DNA of 64,000 nucleotides from Bolinopsis microptera. Taxonomy: Eukaryota; Ctenophora; Tentaculata; Lobata; Bolinopsidae. Positions 22,096 through 37,000 of the stretch are shown one piece after another. A program made the translations under genes and the position numbers. The stretch's first letter is position 1, and each line of letters starts with the position of its first letter. The stretch covers positions 20,329,240-20,393,239 of the forward strand of contig NC_087074.1 of the NCBI RefSeq assembly GCF_026151205.1. The letters are read 5' to 3'. The notes beneath the pieces were generated by a model, which searched no databases, had not been told where the DNA came from, and saw only the letters and a list, made by a program, of their open reading frames with translations.

Positions 22096-25000
22096 ATGTG
22101 GCCCCTGCAGCAGAGAAAGATGTTTCAACTCGTCGCAATCCTGCTCGGGTGTTTGGTTTATTCTGGTTCCTCTGCTGCCGTCGCTAGTGCAACAGGTTTG
22201 TTTTAGTTTCTCTGCTAGTGTCGCTAGTGCAACAGGTTTGTTCTAGTTTCTTTGCTAGTGTCGCTAGTGCAACAGGTTTGTTCTAGTTTCTTTGCTAGTG
22301 TCGCTAGTGCAACAGCTTTGTTCTAGTTTCTCTGCTAGTGTCGCTAGTGAATCAGGTTTGTTCTAGTTTCTCTGTTAGTGTCGCTAGTGAATCAGGTTTG
22401 TTCTAATGGCTGATTTGGTTTCCGGTGGTCGAAGGTATCTAATAAAACATGTAATAATTTCAACAAACCTAAAAGACGTCTTTAAAGCGAAAATATAATC
22501 GAGTTGGCAGAGCCATCAAATTCAATGTAAATAGTAATACACGCAAACTGAACAGAAGTACATTTTAAGTAAGTCCTCTGCTCTGTATTTGGTGTTTTAC
22601 ATACACTTGACGTTAAAACATGCAGTGCATTTCAAAATTAGACTGCTTCTTAACGGGCAACATACAGACTAAACTCTAAAGGAATAAAAACAAAATCAGA
22701 AGAATGAGAACAAAATCAGAAGAATAAAAAATAATATCAGAAAATCTACTCACCAGATTGACCACGGTGCTGCTGAACTCGAAAACTTTCGTTCGCGTTA
22801 GCCATGTGCTACTTTATCTCAGAACTACACTCGTCCCTTATATCTATCCCACTAGTATCTAGATAACAGAGAAACTTGGTACTTGTGAGGCAAAGCCGAG
22901 ACGTTAAAAGGTCACGTGAATGTGGTAAAATTGAATTGATATCAAATGCATGTTACGAATTATCAGAGCGGAAACATGACATGACCACCACCGTACCACA
23001 ACCATTGATCAAATGCTTAGTTTCTGCATGAGGATCCTTTCAATAACTTTAAATATGTTCAGAATTAGAGATGATACTAAATAACGCGAATGAATCAATG
23101 AATGATAAATCATACTGGATGTGAAAAATAACATTATAATGATAAGACAGTATCACACAACCCCTCTAGAGACAAAGATAGACGTGGTTAATATCACACA
23201 ACCCCTCTAGAGATAAAGATAGACGTGGTTAATATCACACAACCCCTCTAGAGATAAAGATAGACGTGGTTAATATCACACAACCCTTCTAGAGATAAAG
23301 AGAAACGTGGTTAATATCACACAACCCCTCTAGAGATAAAGATAGACGTGGTTAATATCACACAACCCTTCTAGAGATAAAGAAAAACGTGGTTAATATC
23401 ACACAACCCCTCTAGAGATAAAAAGAAACGTGGTTAATATCCCACAACCCCTCTAGAGATAAAAAGAAACGTGGTTGATATCACACAACCCCTCTAGAGA
23501 TAAAGATAGACGTGGTTAATATCACACAACCCTTCTAGAGATAAAGAGAAACGTGGTTAATATCACACAACCCCTCTAGAGATAAAAAGAAACGTGGTTA
23601 ATATCCCACAACCCCTCTAGAGATAAAAAGAAACGTGGTTAATATCACACAACCCCTCTAGAGATAAAGATAGACGTGGTTAATATCACACAACCCTTCT
23701 AGAGATAAAGAGAAACGTGGTTAATATCACACAACCCCTCTAGAGATAAAAAGAAACGTGGTTAATATCCCACAACCCCTCTAGAGATAAAAAGAAACGT
23801 GGTTGATATCACACAACCTCTCTAGAAATAAAGATAGACGTGGTTAATATCACACAACCCCTCTAGAGATAAAGATAGACGTGGTTAATATCACACACCC
23901 CCTCTAGAGATGAAGATAGACGTGGTTAATATCACACAACCCCTCTAGAGATAAAGATAGACGTGGTTAATATCACACAACCCCTCTAGAGATAAAGATA
24001 GACGTGGTTAATATCACACAACCCATCTAGAGATAAAGATATACGTGGTTAATATCACACAACCCCTCTAGAGATAAAGATAGACGTGGTTAATATCACA
24101 CAACCCCTCTAGAGATAAAGATAGACGTGGTTAATATCACACAACCCCTCTAGAGATAAAGATAGACGTGGTTAATATCACACAACCCCTCTAGAAATAA
24201 AGATAGACGTGGTTAATATCACACGACCCCTCTAGAGATAAAGATAGACGTGGTTAATATCACACAACCCCTCTAGAGATAAAGATATACGTGGTTATAT
24301 CACACAAGTCACAACCCCTCTAGAGATAAAGATAGACGTGGTTAATATCACACGACCCCTCTAGAGATAAAGATAGACGTGGTTAATATCACACAACCCC
24401 TCTAGAGATAAAGATAGACATGGTTAATATCACACAACCCCTCTAGAGATAAAGATATACGTGGTTAATATCACACAACCCCTCTAGAGATAAAGATAGA
24501 CGTGGCTGAAGCGTGTACTGATAAGGAGGACGGCTGTGCAGGGTGGGCTAGTGATGACTACTGTCAAACTCAGCGTGATCTCATGTCCTACTACTGTCCG
24601 TCTACCTGTGGCTTCTGCAACACTGTACAAGAGGTTACTACTAAATACTAATACTTAATTGTTGGTTGCTTAGTAATTAGGTTACTAGGTAACCGTATTT
24701 TTACCAGGGATCATTATTATTATATACCATCATTATCTTGACAAGCTTTAATCTTCTCACATTGTTTGATGTACAAGTCATAGGCCCCTCCGAGAAAAGA
24801 TGAAGAATTGACAATATGTAATCTCAGGCGACAGATATAATGACAGAGATAGTGGAAAGTATGGTGGAAGCTACTGATCCCTCAACTAACAGGGGGTCAT
24901 ACGTGGACACCAGGTATTATAATATAGACTACTGACTACTGACTACTGACTACTGACTACTGACTACTGACTACTGACTACTGACTACTGACTACTGACT

Positions 25001-28000
25001 ACTGACTACTGACTACTGACTACTGACTACTGACTACTGACTACTGACTACTGACTACTGACTACTGACTACTGACTACATATTATTATGCTCTGTAATC
25101 ACTCACCAAACTCTACTACATATTATGCTCTGTAATCACTCACCAAACTCTACTACATATTATGCTCTGTAATCACTCACCAAACTCTACTACATATTAT
25201 GCTCTGTAATCACTCACCAAACTCTACTACATATTATGCTCTGTAATCACTCACCAAACTCAACACACTAAACACAGCCCACCTGAAACTGGTGTTATCA
25301 TAATATGCAATCAGTTAATACCTAGTATAGCTATTAGCTGCTCCCTGTAAGCCGGGATTTGCTAACAGTCGGAACTATATATATATATACTAGCGGTTAT
25401 TTAGGTTTTATTCTGAGTGGTCAGCAAAATAATCCATGCCTACACAAAAAGAGTGTTGTAGCCTTTACATTATGAGAATAATGTCTCTAAGAGTAAGAAC
25501 ATTGAAATTTGGAGAACGTTAAATTATTGTAGGCTGCTTCAAAAATCAGATCAAAATTATTAAATCGTTCGATGTGCCAAAAACCTTGAAATTGTCAAAT
25601 TTGAAAGCTTAATCTAAATATTTGCAGTGATGAAAAAAACTACGATTACAATTCTGATAACGATAACGGTAGCAACGACTACGAAGCTAACTACGAAGCT
25701 AACTACGAAGCTAACTACGACTCCGACTATGACTCAGGCTACGAGGTGAAGTCAGACACAGTAACTCCAGCAATAACTAACCAATGTGCAGGGGAGATAA
25801 GGAACGGGGAGTTGAAGGACATGACACCCAGCAGTTACGGTTCTGTGGAGTGCACGGAGGGCTTCACTAGAACTGGACCTTATTACATCTACTGTAACGA
25901 ACAAGGTTAGTGAGGGAGATTTCAGATTTGACAAGTTCCTTGAGGAGTAGGTAGATTTAGGCATAATCTAGTGGCTGGATTTAGGACATATAACCCTTTT
26001 CTCGTATAATAACAGGAGACCACTAACCAGAACAACCCGGGCAGGTATAATAACAGGAGACCACTAACCAGAACAACCCGGGCAGGTATAATAACAGGAG
26101 ACCACTAACCAGAACAACCCGGGCAGGTATAATAACAGGAGACCACTAACCAGAACAACCCGGTCAGGTATAATAACGGGAGACCACTAACCAGAACAAC
26201 CCGGTCAGGTATAATAACAGGAGACCACTAACCAGAACAACCCGGGCAGGTATAATAACAGGAGACCACTAACCAGAACAACCCGGGCAGGTATAATAAC
26301 AGGAGACCACTAACCAGAACAACCCGGGCAGGTATAATAACAGGAGACCACTAACCAGAACAACCCGGGCAGGTATAATAACAGGAGACCACTAACCAGA
26401 ACAACCCGGGCAGGTATAATAACAGGAGACCACTAACCAGAACAACCCGGTCAGGTATAATAACGGGAGACCACTAACCAGAACAACCCGGGCAGGTATA
26501 ATAACGGGAGACCACTAACCAGAACAACCCGGTCAGGTATAATAACAGGAGACCACTAACCAGAACAACCCGGTCAGGTATAATAACGGGAGACCACTAA
26601 CCAGAACAACCCGGTCAGGTATAATAACAGGAGACCACTAACCAGAACAACCCGGGCAGGTATAATAACAGGAGACCACTAACCAGAACAACCCGGGCAG
26701 GTATAATAACAGGAGACCACTAACCAGAACAACCCGGTCAGGTATAATAACATGAGACCACTAACCAGAACAACCCGGGCAGGTATAATAACGGGAGACC
26801 ACTAACCAGAACAACCCGGTCAGGTATAATAACAGGAGACCACTAACCAGAACAACCCGGGCAGGTATAATAACAGGAGACCACTAACCAGAACAACCCG
26901 GGCAGGTATAATAACAGGAGACCACTAACCAGAACAACCCGGTCAGGTATAATAACAGGAGACCACTAACCAGAACAACCCGGTCAGGTATAATAACAGG
27001 AGACCACTAACCAGAACAACCCGGTCAGGTATAATAACAGGAGACCACTAACCAGAACAACCCGGTCAGGTATAATAACAGGAGACCACTAACCAGAACA
27101 ACCCGGGCAGGTATAATAACAGGAGACCACTAACCAGAACAACCCGGGCAGGTATAATAACAGGAGACCACTAACCAGAACAACCCGGCAGGTATAATAA
27201 CAGGAGACCACTAACCAGAACAACCCGGTCAGGTATAATAACAGGAGACCACTAACCAGAACAACCCGGGCAGGTATAATAACAGGAGACCACTAACCAG
27301 AACAACCCGGGCAGGTATAATAACGGGAGACCACTAACCAGAACAACCCGGGCAGGTATAATAACAGGAGACCACTAACCAGAACAACCCGGGCAGGTAT
27401 AATAACAGGAGACCACTAACCAGAACAACCCGGGCAGGTATAATAACAGGAGACCACTAACCAGAACAACCCGGTCAGGTATAATAACGGGAGACCACTA
27501 ACCAGAACAACCCGGGCAGGTATAATAACAGGAGACCACTAACCAGAATAACCCGGGCAGGTATAATAACAGGAGACCACTAACCAGAACAACCCGGTCA
27601 GGTATAATAACAGGAGACCACTAACCAGAACAACCCGGACAGGTATAATAACAGGAGACCACTAACCAGAACAACCCGGTCAGGTATAATAACAGGAGAC
27701 CACTAACCAGAACAACCCGGGCAGGTATAATAACAGGAGACCACTAACCAGAACAACCCGGTCAGGTATAATAACAGGAGACCACTAACCAGAACAACCC
27801 GGTCAGGTATAATAACAGGAGACCACTAACCAGAACAACCCGGGCAGGTATAATAACAGGAGACCACTAACCAGAACAACCCGGTCAGGTATAATAACAG
27901 GAGACCACTAACCAGAACAACCCGGACAGGTATAATAACGGGAGACCACTAACCAGAACAACCCGGTCAGGTATAATAACAGGAGACCACTAACCAGAAC

Positions 28001-31000
28001 AACCCGGTCAGGTATAATAACAGGAGACCACTAACCAGAACAACCCGGGCAGGTATAATAACAGGAGACCACTAACCAGAACAACCCGGTCAGGTATAAT
28101 AACGGGAGACTAGACTATTAACCAGAACAACCCGGGCAGGTATAATAACAGGAGACCACTAACCAGAATAACCCGGTCAGGTATAATAACAGGAGACCAC
28201 TAACCAGAACAACCCGGTCAGGTATAATAACAGGAGACCACTAACCAGAACAACCCGGGCAGGTATAATAACAGGAGACCACTAACCAGAACAACCCGGG
28301 CAGGTATAATAACAGGAGACCACTAACCAGAACAACCCGGTCAGGTATAATAACAGGAGACCACTAACCAGAACAACCCGGGCAGGTATAATAACAGGAG
28401 ACCACTAACCAGAACAACCCGGGCAGGTATAATAACAGGAGACCACTAACCAGAATAACCCGGTCAGGTATAATAACAGGAGACCACTAACCAGAACAAC
28501 CCGGGCAGGTATAATAACAGGAGACCACTAACCAGAACAACCCGGTCAGGTATAATAACAGGAGACCACTAACCAGAACAACCCGGTCAGGTATAATAAC
28601 GGGAGACCACTAACCAGAACAACCCGGTCAGGTATAATAACAGGAGACCACTAACCAGAACAACCCGGGCAGGTATAATAACAGGAGACCACTAACCAGA
28701 ACAACCCGGGCAGGTATAATAACAGGAGACCACTAACCAGAATAACCCGGTCAGGTATAATAACAGGAGACCACTAACCAGAACAACCCGGTCAGGTATA
28801 ATAACAGGAGATCACTAACGAGAACAACCCGGGCAGGTATAATAACAGGAGACCACTAACCAGAACAACCCGGTCAGGTATAATAACAGGAGACCACTAA
28901 CCAGAACAACCCGGTCAGGTATAATAACAGGAGACCACTAACCAGAACAACCCGGGCAGGTATAATAACAGGAGACCACTAACCAGAACAACCCGGGCAG
29001 GTATAATAACAGGAGACCACTAACCAGAACAACCCGGGCAGGTATAATAACAGGAGACCACTAACCAGAACAACCCGGGCAGGTATAATAACGGGAGACC
29101 ACTAACCAGAACAACCCGGTCAGGTATAATAACGGGAGACCTGCCTACTTGTGAGAGGAAATGTAGCGATATAAAGATAGAGGGAGGAAACATAGAACCT
29201 CCCGAGAATGAGAAGCAAGGATGGTTATATGTTTCGGTGAGTTACTGACACTGTGAGATATACGTGATGGTTATGTAGCGATGCTAGTACAGCTAGTAGA
29301 TACGTGCTGAGCTGCGGTGATGACGGTGATTCTAATTTTCTGTGCTTTCTATTGCCGTTAAAAGCTGTGGTCACAGTGACCGGGTACTGATAACTAACGT
29401 CAATATTTTGTGTAGGAATTAGGTCTCATTATTCACATAATTAGACGGTTATGTGACCAAATCTCTAACACAACGTATTGATCAGCTCGGTAACGCTTTG
29501 ATCTTCTCCAGCTCAAATTAAATCGCTCAATTGTTGATAACCGTTTAACGTTAGCTATCTCCCACAATCCACACTGTGTTTTAACTGGACCGCCGTTCTT
29601 AACCACCAAATATTTCTCATTGATGTGGTGTTCGTATTTTGCTTATTTCAACTGCCATTCATTGTCAAGAGTAGAAGTTGGGTAACTTTTCGGTTAAGTA
29701 ACCTTAATCCACCACGAGTCACGACTGCAGTCAAATGGTTATACTTTCAGGAGTTTCCTAGGACAAAATATATAGTTTAACTTAACCACAACTGCAGATC
29801 ACTAATATATTTGACTAAATTATATAAAACTTGGTTGTGAAGAAGAGAATGTATTTCAGTGTTATAACCAGTGTAACAAAATGATGGAACAGTAAGAAAT
29901 GTAACAACTAGAGTAATTGAGTGATTAGAGTTTGGAAACTGAAGTAATTAAGTGATTAGAGTTTGGAAACTGAAGTAATTAAGTGATTAGAGTGTAACAA
30001 CTAGAGAAATGTTCAGTGATTAGAGTGTAACAACTAGAGAAATGTTAAGTGATTAGAGTGTAACAACTAGAGAAATGTTACGTGATTAGAGTGTAACAAC
30101 TAGAGAAATGTTAAGTGATTAGAGTGTAACAACTAGAGATATGTAAAGTGATTAGAGTGTAACAACTAGAGAAATGTTATGTGATTAGAGTGTAACAACT
30201 AGAGAAATGTTATGTGATTAGAGTGTAACAACTAGAGAAATGTTAAGTGATTAGAGTGTAACAACTAGAGATATGTTAAGTGATTAGAGTGTAACAACTA
30301 GAGAAATGTTATGTGATTAGAGTGTAACAACTAGAGATATGTTAAGTGATTAGAGTGTAACAACTAGAGAAATGTTATGTGATTAGAGTGTAACAACTAG
30401 AGAAATGTTAAGTGATTAGAGTGTAACAACTAGAGATATGTTAAGTGATTAGAGTGTAACAACTAGAGAAATGTTATGTGATTAGAGTGTAACAACTAGA
30501 GAAATGTTAAGTGATTAGAGTGTAACAACTAGAGAAATGTTAAGTGATTAGAGTGTAACAACTAGAGAAATGTTATGTGATTAGAGTGTAACAACTAGAG
30601 AAATGTTAAGTGATTAGAGTGTAACAACTAGAGATATGTAAAGTGATTAGAGTGTAACAACTAGAGAAATGTTATGTGATTAGAGTGTAACAACTAGAGA
30701 AATGTTAAGTGATTAGAGTGTAACACCCCTACTCCGCAGTGTAACGAAGGTAAAAGCCTGGAAGGTAACACCCCTACTCCGCAGTGTAACGAAGGTAAAA
30801 GCCTGGAAGGTAAAGCGTGTAACACCCCTACTCCGCAGTGTAAGGAAGGTAAAAGCCTGAGTGTAACACCCCTACTCCGCAGTGTAACGAAGGTAAAAGC
30901 CTGGAAGGTAAAGCGTGGAACTGGTGTGACAGAGGTGTGGTGGATGTGATTCCCAAATGTGTGGGAGGAGAAACTACCAGCGAGGAGCAGATCATCTCCC

Positions 31001-34000
31001 CAGACAACACTGCCTCTGAGGTAGACTACGATACAAACTACAAGGAGGATGAGGAGGAGTACACTGAGAAGAAGGAGGAGGAGGTAGGGGGAGCGTACGG
31101 AGGCTGTCCTCTGGAAGAGGTGGAGAATGGAATGTGGACTGACCCGTACCAGAGCAGTACTTACTGGATACTAGAGTGTAACACTGGGTAAGTACCAGAG
31201 CAGTACTTACTGGATACTAGAGTGTAACACTGGGTAAGTACCAGAGCAGCACTTACTGGATACTAGAGTGTAACACTGGGTAAGTACCAGAGCAGCACTT
31301 ACTGGATACTAGAATGTAACACTGGGTAAGTACCAGAGCAGGACTTACTGGATACTAGAGTGTAACACTGGGTAGGTACCAGAGCAGTACTTACTGGATA
31401 CTAGAGTGTAACACTGGGTAAGTACCAGAGCAGTACTTACTGGATACTAGAGTGTAACACTGGGTAAGTACCAGAGCAGTACTTACTGGATACTAGAGTG
31501 TAACACTGGGTAAGTACCAGAGCAGTACTTACTGGATACTAGAGTGTAACACTGGGTAGGTACCAGAGCAGTACTTACTGGATACTAGAGTGTAACACTG
31601 GGTAAGTACCAGAGCAGTACTTACTGGATACTAGAGTGTAACACTGGGTAGGTACCAGAGCAGCACTTACTGGATACTAGAGTGTAACACTGGGTAAGTA
31701 CCAGAGCAGTACTTACTGGATACTAGAGTGTAACACTGGGTAAGTACCAGAGCAGTACTTACTGGATACTAGAGTGTAACACTGGGTAAGTACCAGAGCA
31801 GCACTTACTGGATACTAGAGTGTAACACTGGGTAAGTACCAGAGCAGTACTTACTGGATACTAGAGTGTAACACTGGGTAGGTACCAGAGCAGTACTTAC
31901 TGGATACTAGAGTGTAACACTGGGTAAGTACCAGAGCAGTACTTACTGGATACTAGAGTGTAACACTGGGTAAGTACCAGAGCAGTACTTACTGGATACT
32001 AGAGTGTAACACTGGGTAAGTACCAGAGCAGTACTTACTGGATACTAGAGTGTAACACTGGGTAAGTACCAGAGCAGTACTTACTGGATACTAGAGTGTA
32101 ACACTGGGTAAGTACCAGAGCAGTACTTACTGGATACTAGAGTGTAACACTGGGTAAGTATCAGAGCAGTACTTACTGGATACTAGAGTGTAACACTGGG
32201 TAAGTACCAGAGCAGTACTTACTGGATACTAGAGTGTAAAACTGGGTAAGTACCAGAGCAGCACTTACTGGATACTAGAGTGTAACACTGGGTAAGTACC
32301 AGAGCAGCACTTACTGGATACTAGAGTGTAACACTGGGTAAGTACCAGAGCAGTACTTACTGGATACTAGAGTGTAACACTGGGTAAGTACCAGAGCAGT
32401 ACTTACTGGATACTAAAGTGTAACACTGGGTAAGTACCAGAGCAGTACTTACTGGATACTAGAGTGTAACACTGGGTAAGTACCAGAGCAGCACTTACTG
32501 GATACTAGAGTGTAACACTGGGTAGGTACCAGAGCAGTACTTACTGGATACTAGAGTGTAACACTGGGTAAGTACCAGAGCAGTACTTACTGGATACTAG
32601 AGTGTAACACTGGGTAAGTACCAGAGCAGCACTTACTGGATATTAGAGTGTAACACTGGGTAAGTACCAGAGCAGCACTTACTGGATACTAGAGTGTAAC
32701 ACTGGGTAAGTACCAGAGCAGCACTTACTGGATACTAGAGTGTAACACTGGGTAGGTACCAGAGCAGCACTTACTGGATACTAGAGTGTAACACTGGGTA
32801 GGTACCAGAGCAGGACTTACTGGATACTAGAGTGTAACACTGGGTAGGTACCAGAGCAGTACTTACTGGATACTAGAGTGTAACACTGGGTAGGTACCAG
32901 AGCAGTACTTACTGGATACTAGAGTGTAACACTGGGTAAGTATCAGAGCAGCACTTACTGGATACTAGAGTGTAACACTGGGTAAGTACCAGAGCAGCAC
33001 TTACTGGATACTAGAGTGTAACACTGGGTAAGTACCAGAGCAGTACTTACTGGATACTAGAGTGTAACACTGGGTAAGTACCAGAGCAGTACTTACTGGA
33101 TACTAGAGTGTAACACTGGGTAAGTACCAGAGCAGTACTTACTGGATACTAGAGTGTAACACTGGGTAAGTACCAGAGCAGTACTTACTGGATACTAGAG
33201 TGTAACACTGGGTAAGTACCAGAGCAGTACTTACTGGATACTAGAGTGTAACACTGGGTAAGTACCAGAGCAGTACTTACTGGATACTAGAGTGTAACAC
33301 TGGGTAAGTACCAGAGCAGTACTTACTGGATACTAGAGTGTAACACTGGGTAGTACCAGAGCAGTACTTACTGGATACTAGAGTGTAACACTGGGTATGT
33401 ACCAGAGCAGTACTTACTGGATACTAGAGTGTAACACTGGGTAAGTACCAGAGCAGTACTTACTGGATACTAGAGTGTAACACTGGGTAAGTACCAGAGC
33501 AGTACTTACTGGATACTAGAGTGTAACACTGGGTAAGTACCAGAGCAGTACTTACTGGATACTAGAGTGTAACACTGGGTAGTACCAGAGCAGTACTTAC
33601 TGGATACTAGAGTGTAAAACTGGGTAAGTACCAGAGCAGCACTTACTGGATACTAGAGTGTAACACTGGGTAAGGTACCAGAGCAGCACTTACTGGATAC
33701 TAGAGTGTAACACTGGGTAAGTACCAGAGCAGTACTTACTGGATACTAGAGTGTAACACTGGGTAAGTACCAGAGCAGTACTTACTGGATACTAAAGTGT
33801 AACACTGGGTAAGTACCAGAGCAGTACTTACTGGATACTAGAGTGTAACACTGGGTAAGTACCAGAGCAGCACTTACTGGATACTAGAGTGTAACACTGG
33901 GTAAGTACCAGAGCAGCACTTACTGGATATTAGAGTGTAACACTGGGTAAGTACCAGAGCAGCACTTACTGGATACTAGAGTGTAACACTGGGTAGGTAC

Positions 34001-37000
34001 CAGAGCAGTACTTACTGGATACTAGAGTGTAACACTGGGTAAGTACCAGAGCAGTACTTACTGGATACTAGAGTGTAACACTGGGTAAGTACCAGAGCAG
34101 CACTTACTGGATACTAGAGTGTAACACTGGGTAAGTACCAGAGCAGACTTACTGGATACTAGAGTGTAACACTGGGTAAGTACCAGAGCAGTACTTACTG
34201 GATACTAGAGTGTAACACTGGGTAGTACCAGAGCAGTACTTACTGGATACTAGAGTGTAACACTGGGTAAGTACCAGAGCAGTACTTACTGGATACTAGA
34301 GTGTAACACTGGGTAAGTACCAGAGCAGCACTTACTGGATACTAGAGTGTAACACTGGGTATGTACCAGAGCAGTACTTACTGGATACTAGAGTGTAACA
34401 CTGGGTAAGTACCAGAGCAGTACTTACTGGATACTAGAGTGTAACACTGGGTAAGTACCAGAGCAGTACTTACTGGATACTAGAGTGTAACACTGGGTAA
34501 GTACCAGAGCAGTACTTACTGGATACTAGAGTGTAACACTGGGTAAGTACCAGAGCAGTACTTACTGGATACTAGAGTGTAACACTGGGTAAGTACCAGA
34601 GCAGTACTTACTGGATACTAGAGTGTAACACTGGGTAAGTACCAGAGCAGTACTTACTGGATACTAGAGTGTAACACTGGGTAGGTACCAGAGCAGTACT
34701 TACTGGATACTAGAGTGTAACACTGGGTAGTACCAGAGCAGCAGTACTTACTGGATACTAGAGTGTAACACTGGGTAGTACCAGAGCAGTACTTACTGGA
34801 TACTAGAGTGTAACACTGGTAAGTACCAGAGCAGTACTTACTGGATACTAGAGTGTAACACTGGGTAAGTACCAGAGCAGTACTTACTGGATACTAGAGT
34901 GTAACACTGGGTAAGTACCAGAGCAGTACTTACTGGATACTAGAGTGTAACACTGGGTAAGTACCAGAGCAGTACTTACTGGATACTAGAGTGTAACACT
35001 GGGTAAGTACCAGAGCAGTACTTACTGGATACTAGAGTGTAACACTGGGTAAGTACCAGAGCAGTACTTACTGGATACTAGAGTGTAACACTGGGTAAGT
35101 ACCAGAGCAGTACTTACTGGATACTAGAGTGTAACACTGGGTAAGTACCAGAGCAGTACTTACTGGATACTAGAGTGTAACACTGGGTAAGTACCAGAGC
35201 AGCACTTACTGGATACTAGAGTGTAACACTGGGTAAGTACCAGAGCAGTACTTACTGGATACTAGAGTGTAACACTGGGTAAGTACCAGAGCAGTACTTA
35301 CTGGATACTAGAGTGTAACACTGGGTAAGTACCAGAGCAGTACTTACTGGATACTAGAGTGTAACACTGGGTAAGTACCAGAGCAGTACTTACTGGATAC
35401 TAGAGTGTAACACTGGGTAAGTACCAGAGCAGTACTTACTGGATACTAGAGTGTAACACTGGGTAAGTACCAGAGCAGTACTTACTGGATACTAGAGTGT
35501 AACACTGGGTAAGTACCAGAGCAGTACTTACTGGATACTAGAGTGTAACACTGGGTAAGTACCAGAGCAGTACTTACTGGATACTAGAGTGTAACACTGG
35601 GTAAGTACCAGAGCAGTACTTACTGGATACTAGAGTGTAACACTGGGTAAGTACCAGAGCAGTACTTACTGGATACTAGAGTGTAACACTGGGTAAGTAC
35701 CAGAGCAGTACTTACTGGATACTAGAGTGTAACACTGGGTAGGTACCAGAGCAGCACTTACTGGATACTAGAGTGTAACACTGGGTAGGTACCAGAGCAG
35801 CACTTACTGGATACTATAGTGTAACACTGGGTAGGTACCAGAGCAGTACTTACTGGATACTAGAGTGTAACACTGGGTAGGTACCAGAGCAGCACTTACT
35901 GGATACTAAAGTGTAACACTGGGTAGGTACCAGAGCAGCACTTACTGGATACTATAGTGTAACACTGGGTAAGTACCAGAGCAGTACTTACTGGATACTA
36001 GAGTGTAACACTGGGTAAGTACCAGAGCAGTACTTACTGGATACAAGAGTGTAACACTGGGTAAGTACCAGAGCAGTACGTACTGGATACTAGACTGTAA
36101 CACTGGGTAAGTACCAGAGCAGTACTTACTGGATACTAGAGTGTAACACTGGGTAAGTACCAGAGCAGTACTTACTGGATACAAGAGTGTAACACTGGGT
36201 AAGTACCAGAGCAGTACTTACTGGATACTAGAGTGTAACACTGGGTAAGTACCAGAGCAGCACTTACTGGATACTATAGTGTAACACTGGGTAAGTACCA
36301 GAGCAGTACTTACTGGATACTAGAGTGTAACACTGGGTAAGTACCAGAGCAGCACTTACTGGATACTAGACTGTAACACTGGGTAAGTACCAGAGCAGCA
36401 CTTACTGGATACTAGAGTGTAACACTGGGTAAGTACCAGAGCAGTACTTACTGGATACTAGAGTGTAACACTGGTAAGTACCAGAGCAGCACTTACTGGA
36501 TACTAGAGTGTAACACTGGGTAAGTACCAGAGCAGCACTTACTGGATACTAGAGTGTAACACTGGGTAGGTACCAGAGCAGTACTTACTGGATACTAGAG
36601 TGTAACACTGGGTAAGTACCAGAGCAGTACTTACTGGATACTAGAGTGTAACACTGGGTAAGTACCAGAGCAGTACTTACTGGATACTAGAGTGTTACAC
36701 TGGGTAAGTACCAGAGCAGTACTTACTGGATACTAGAGTGTAACACTGGGTAAGTACCAGAGCAGTACTTACTGGATACTAGAGTGTAACACTGGGTAAG
36801 TACCAGAGCAGTACTTACTGGATACTAGAGTGTAACACTGGGTAAGTACCAGAGCAGTACTTACTGGATACTAGAGTGTAACACTGGGTAAGTACCAGAG
36901 CAGTACTTACTGGATACTAGAGTGTAACACTGGGTAAGTACCAGAGCAGTACTTACTGGATACTAGAGTGTAACACTGGGTAAGTACCAGAGCAGTACTT

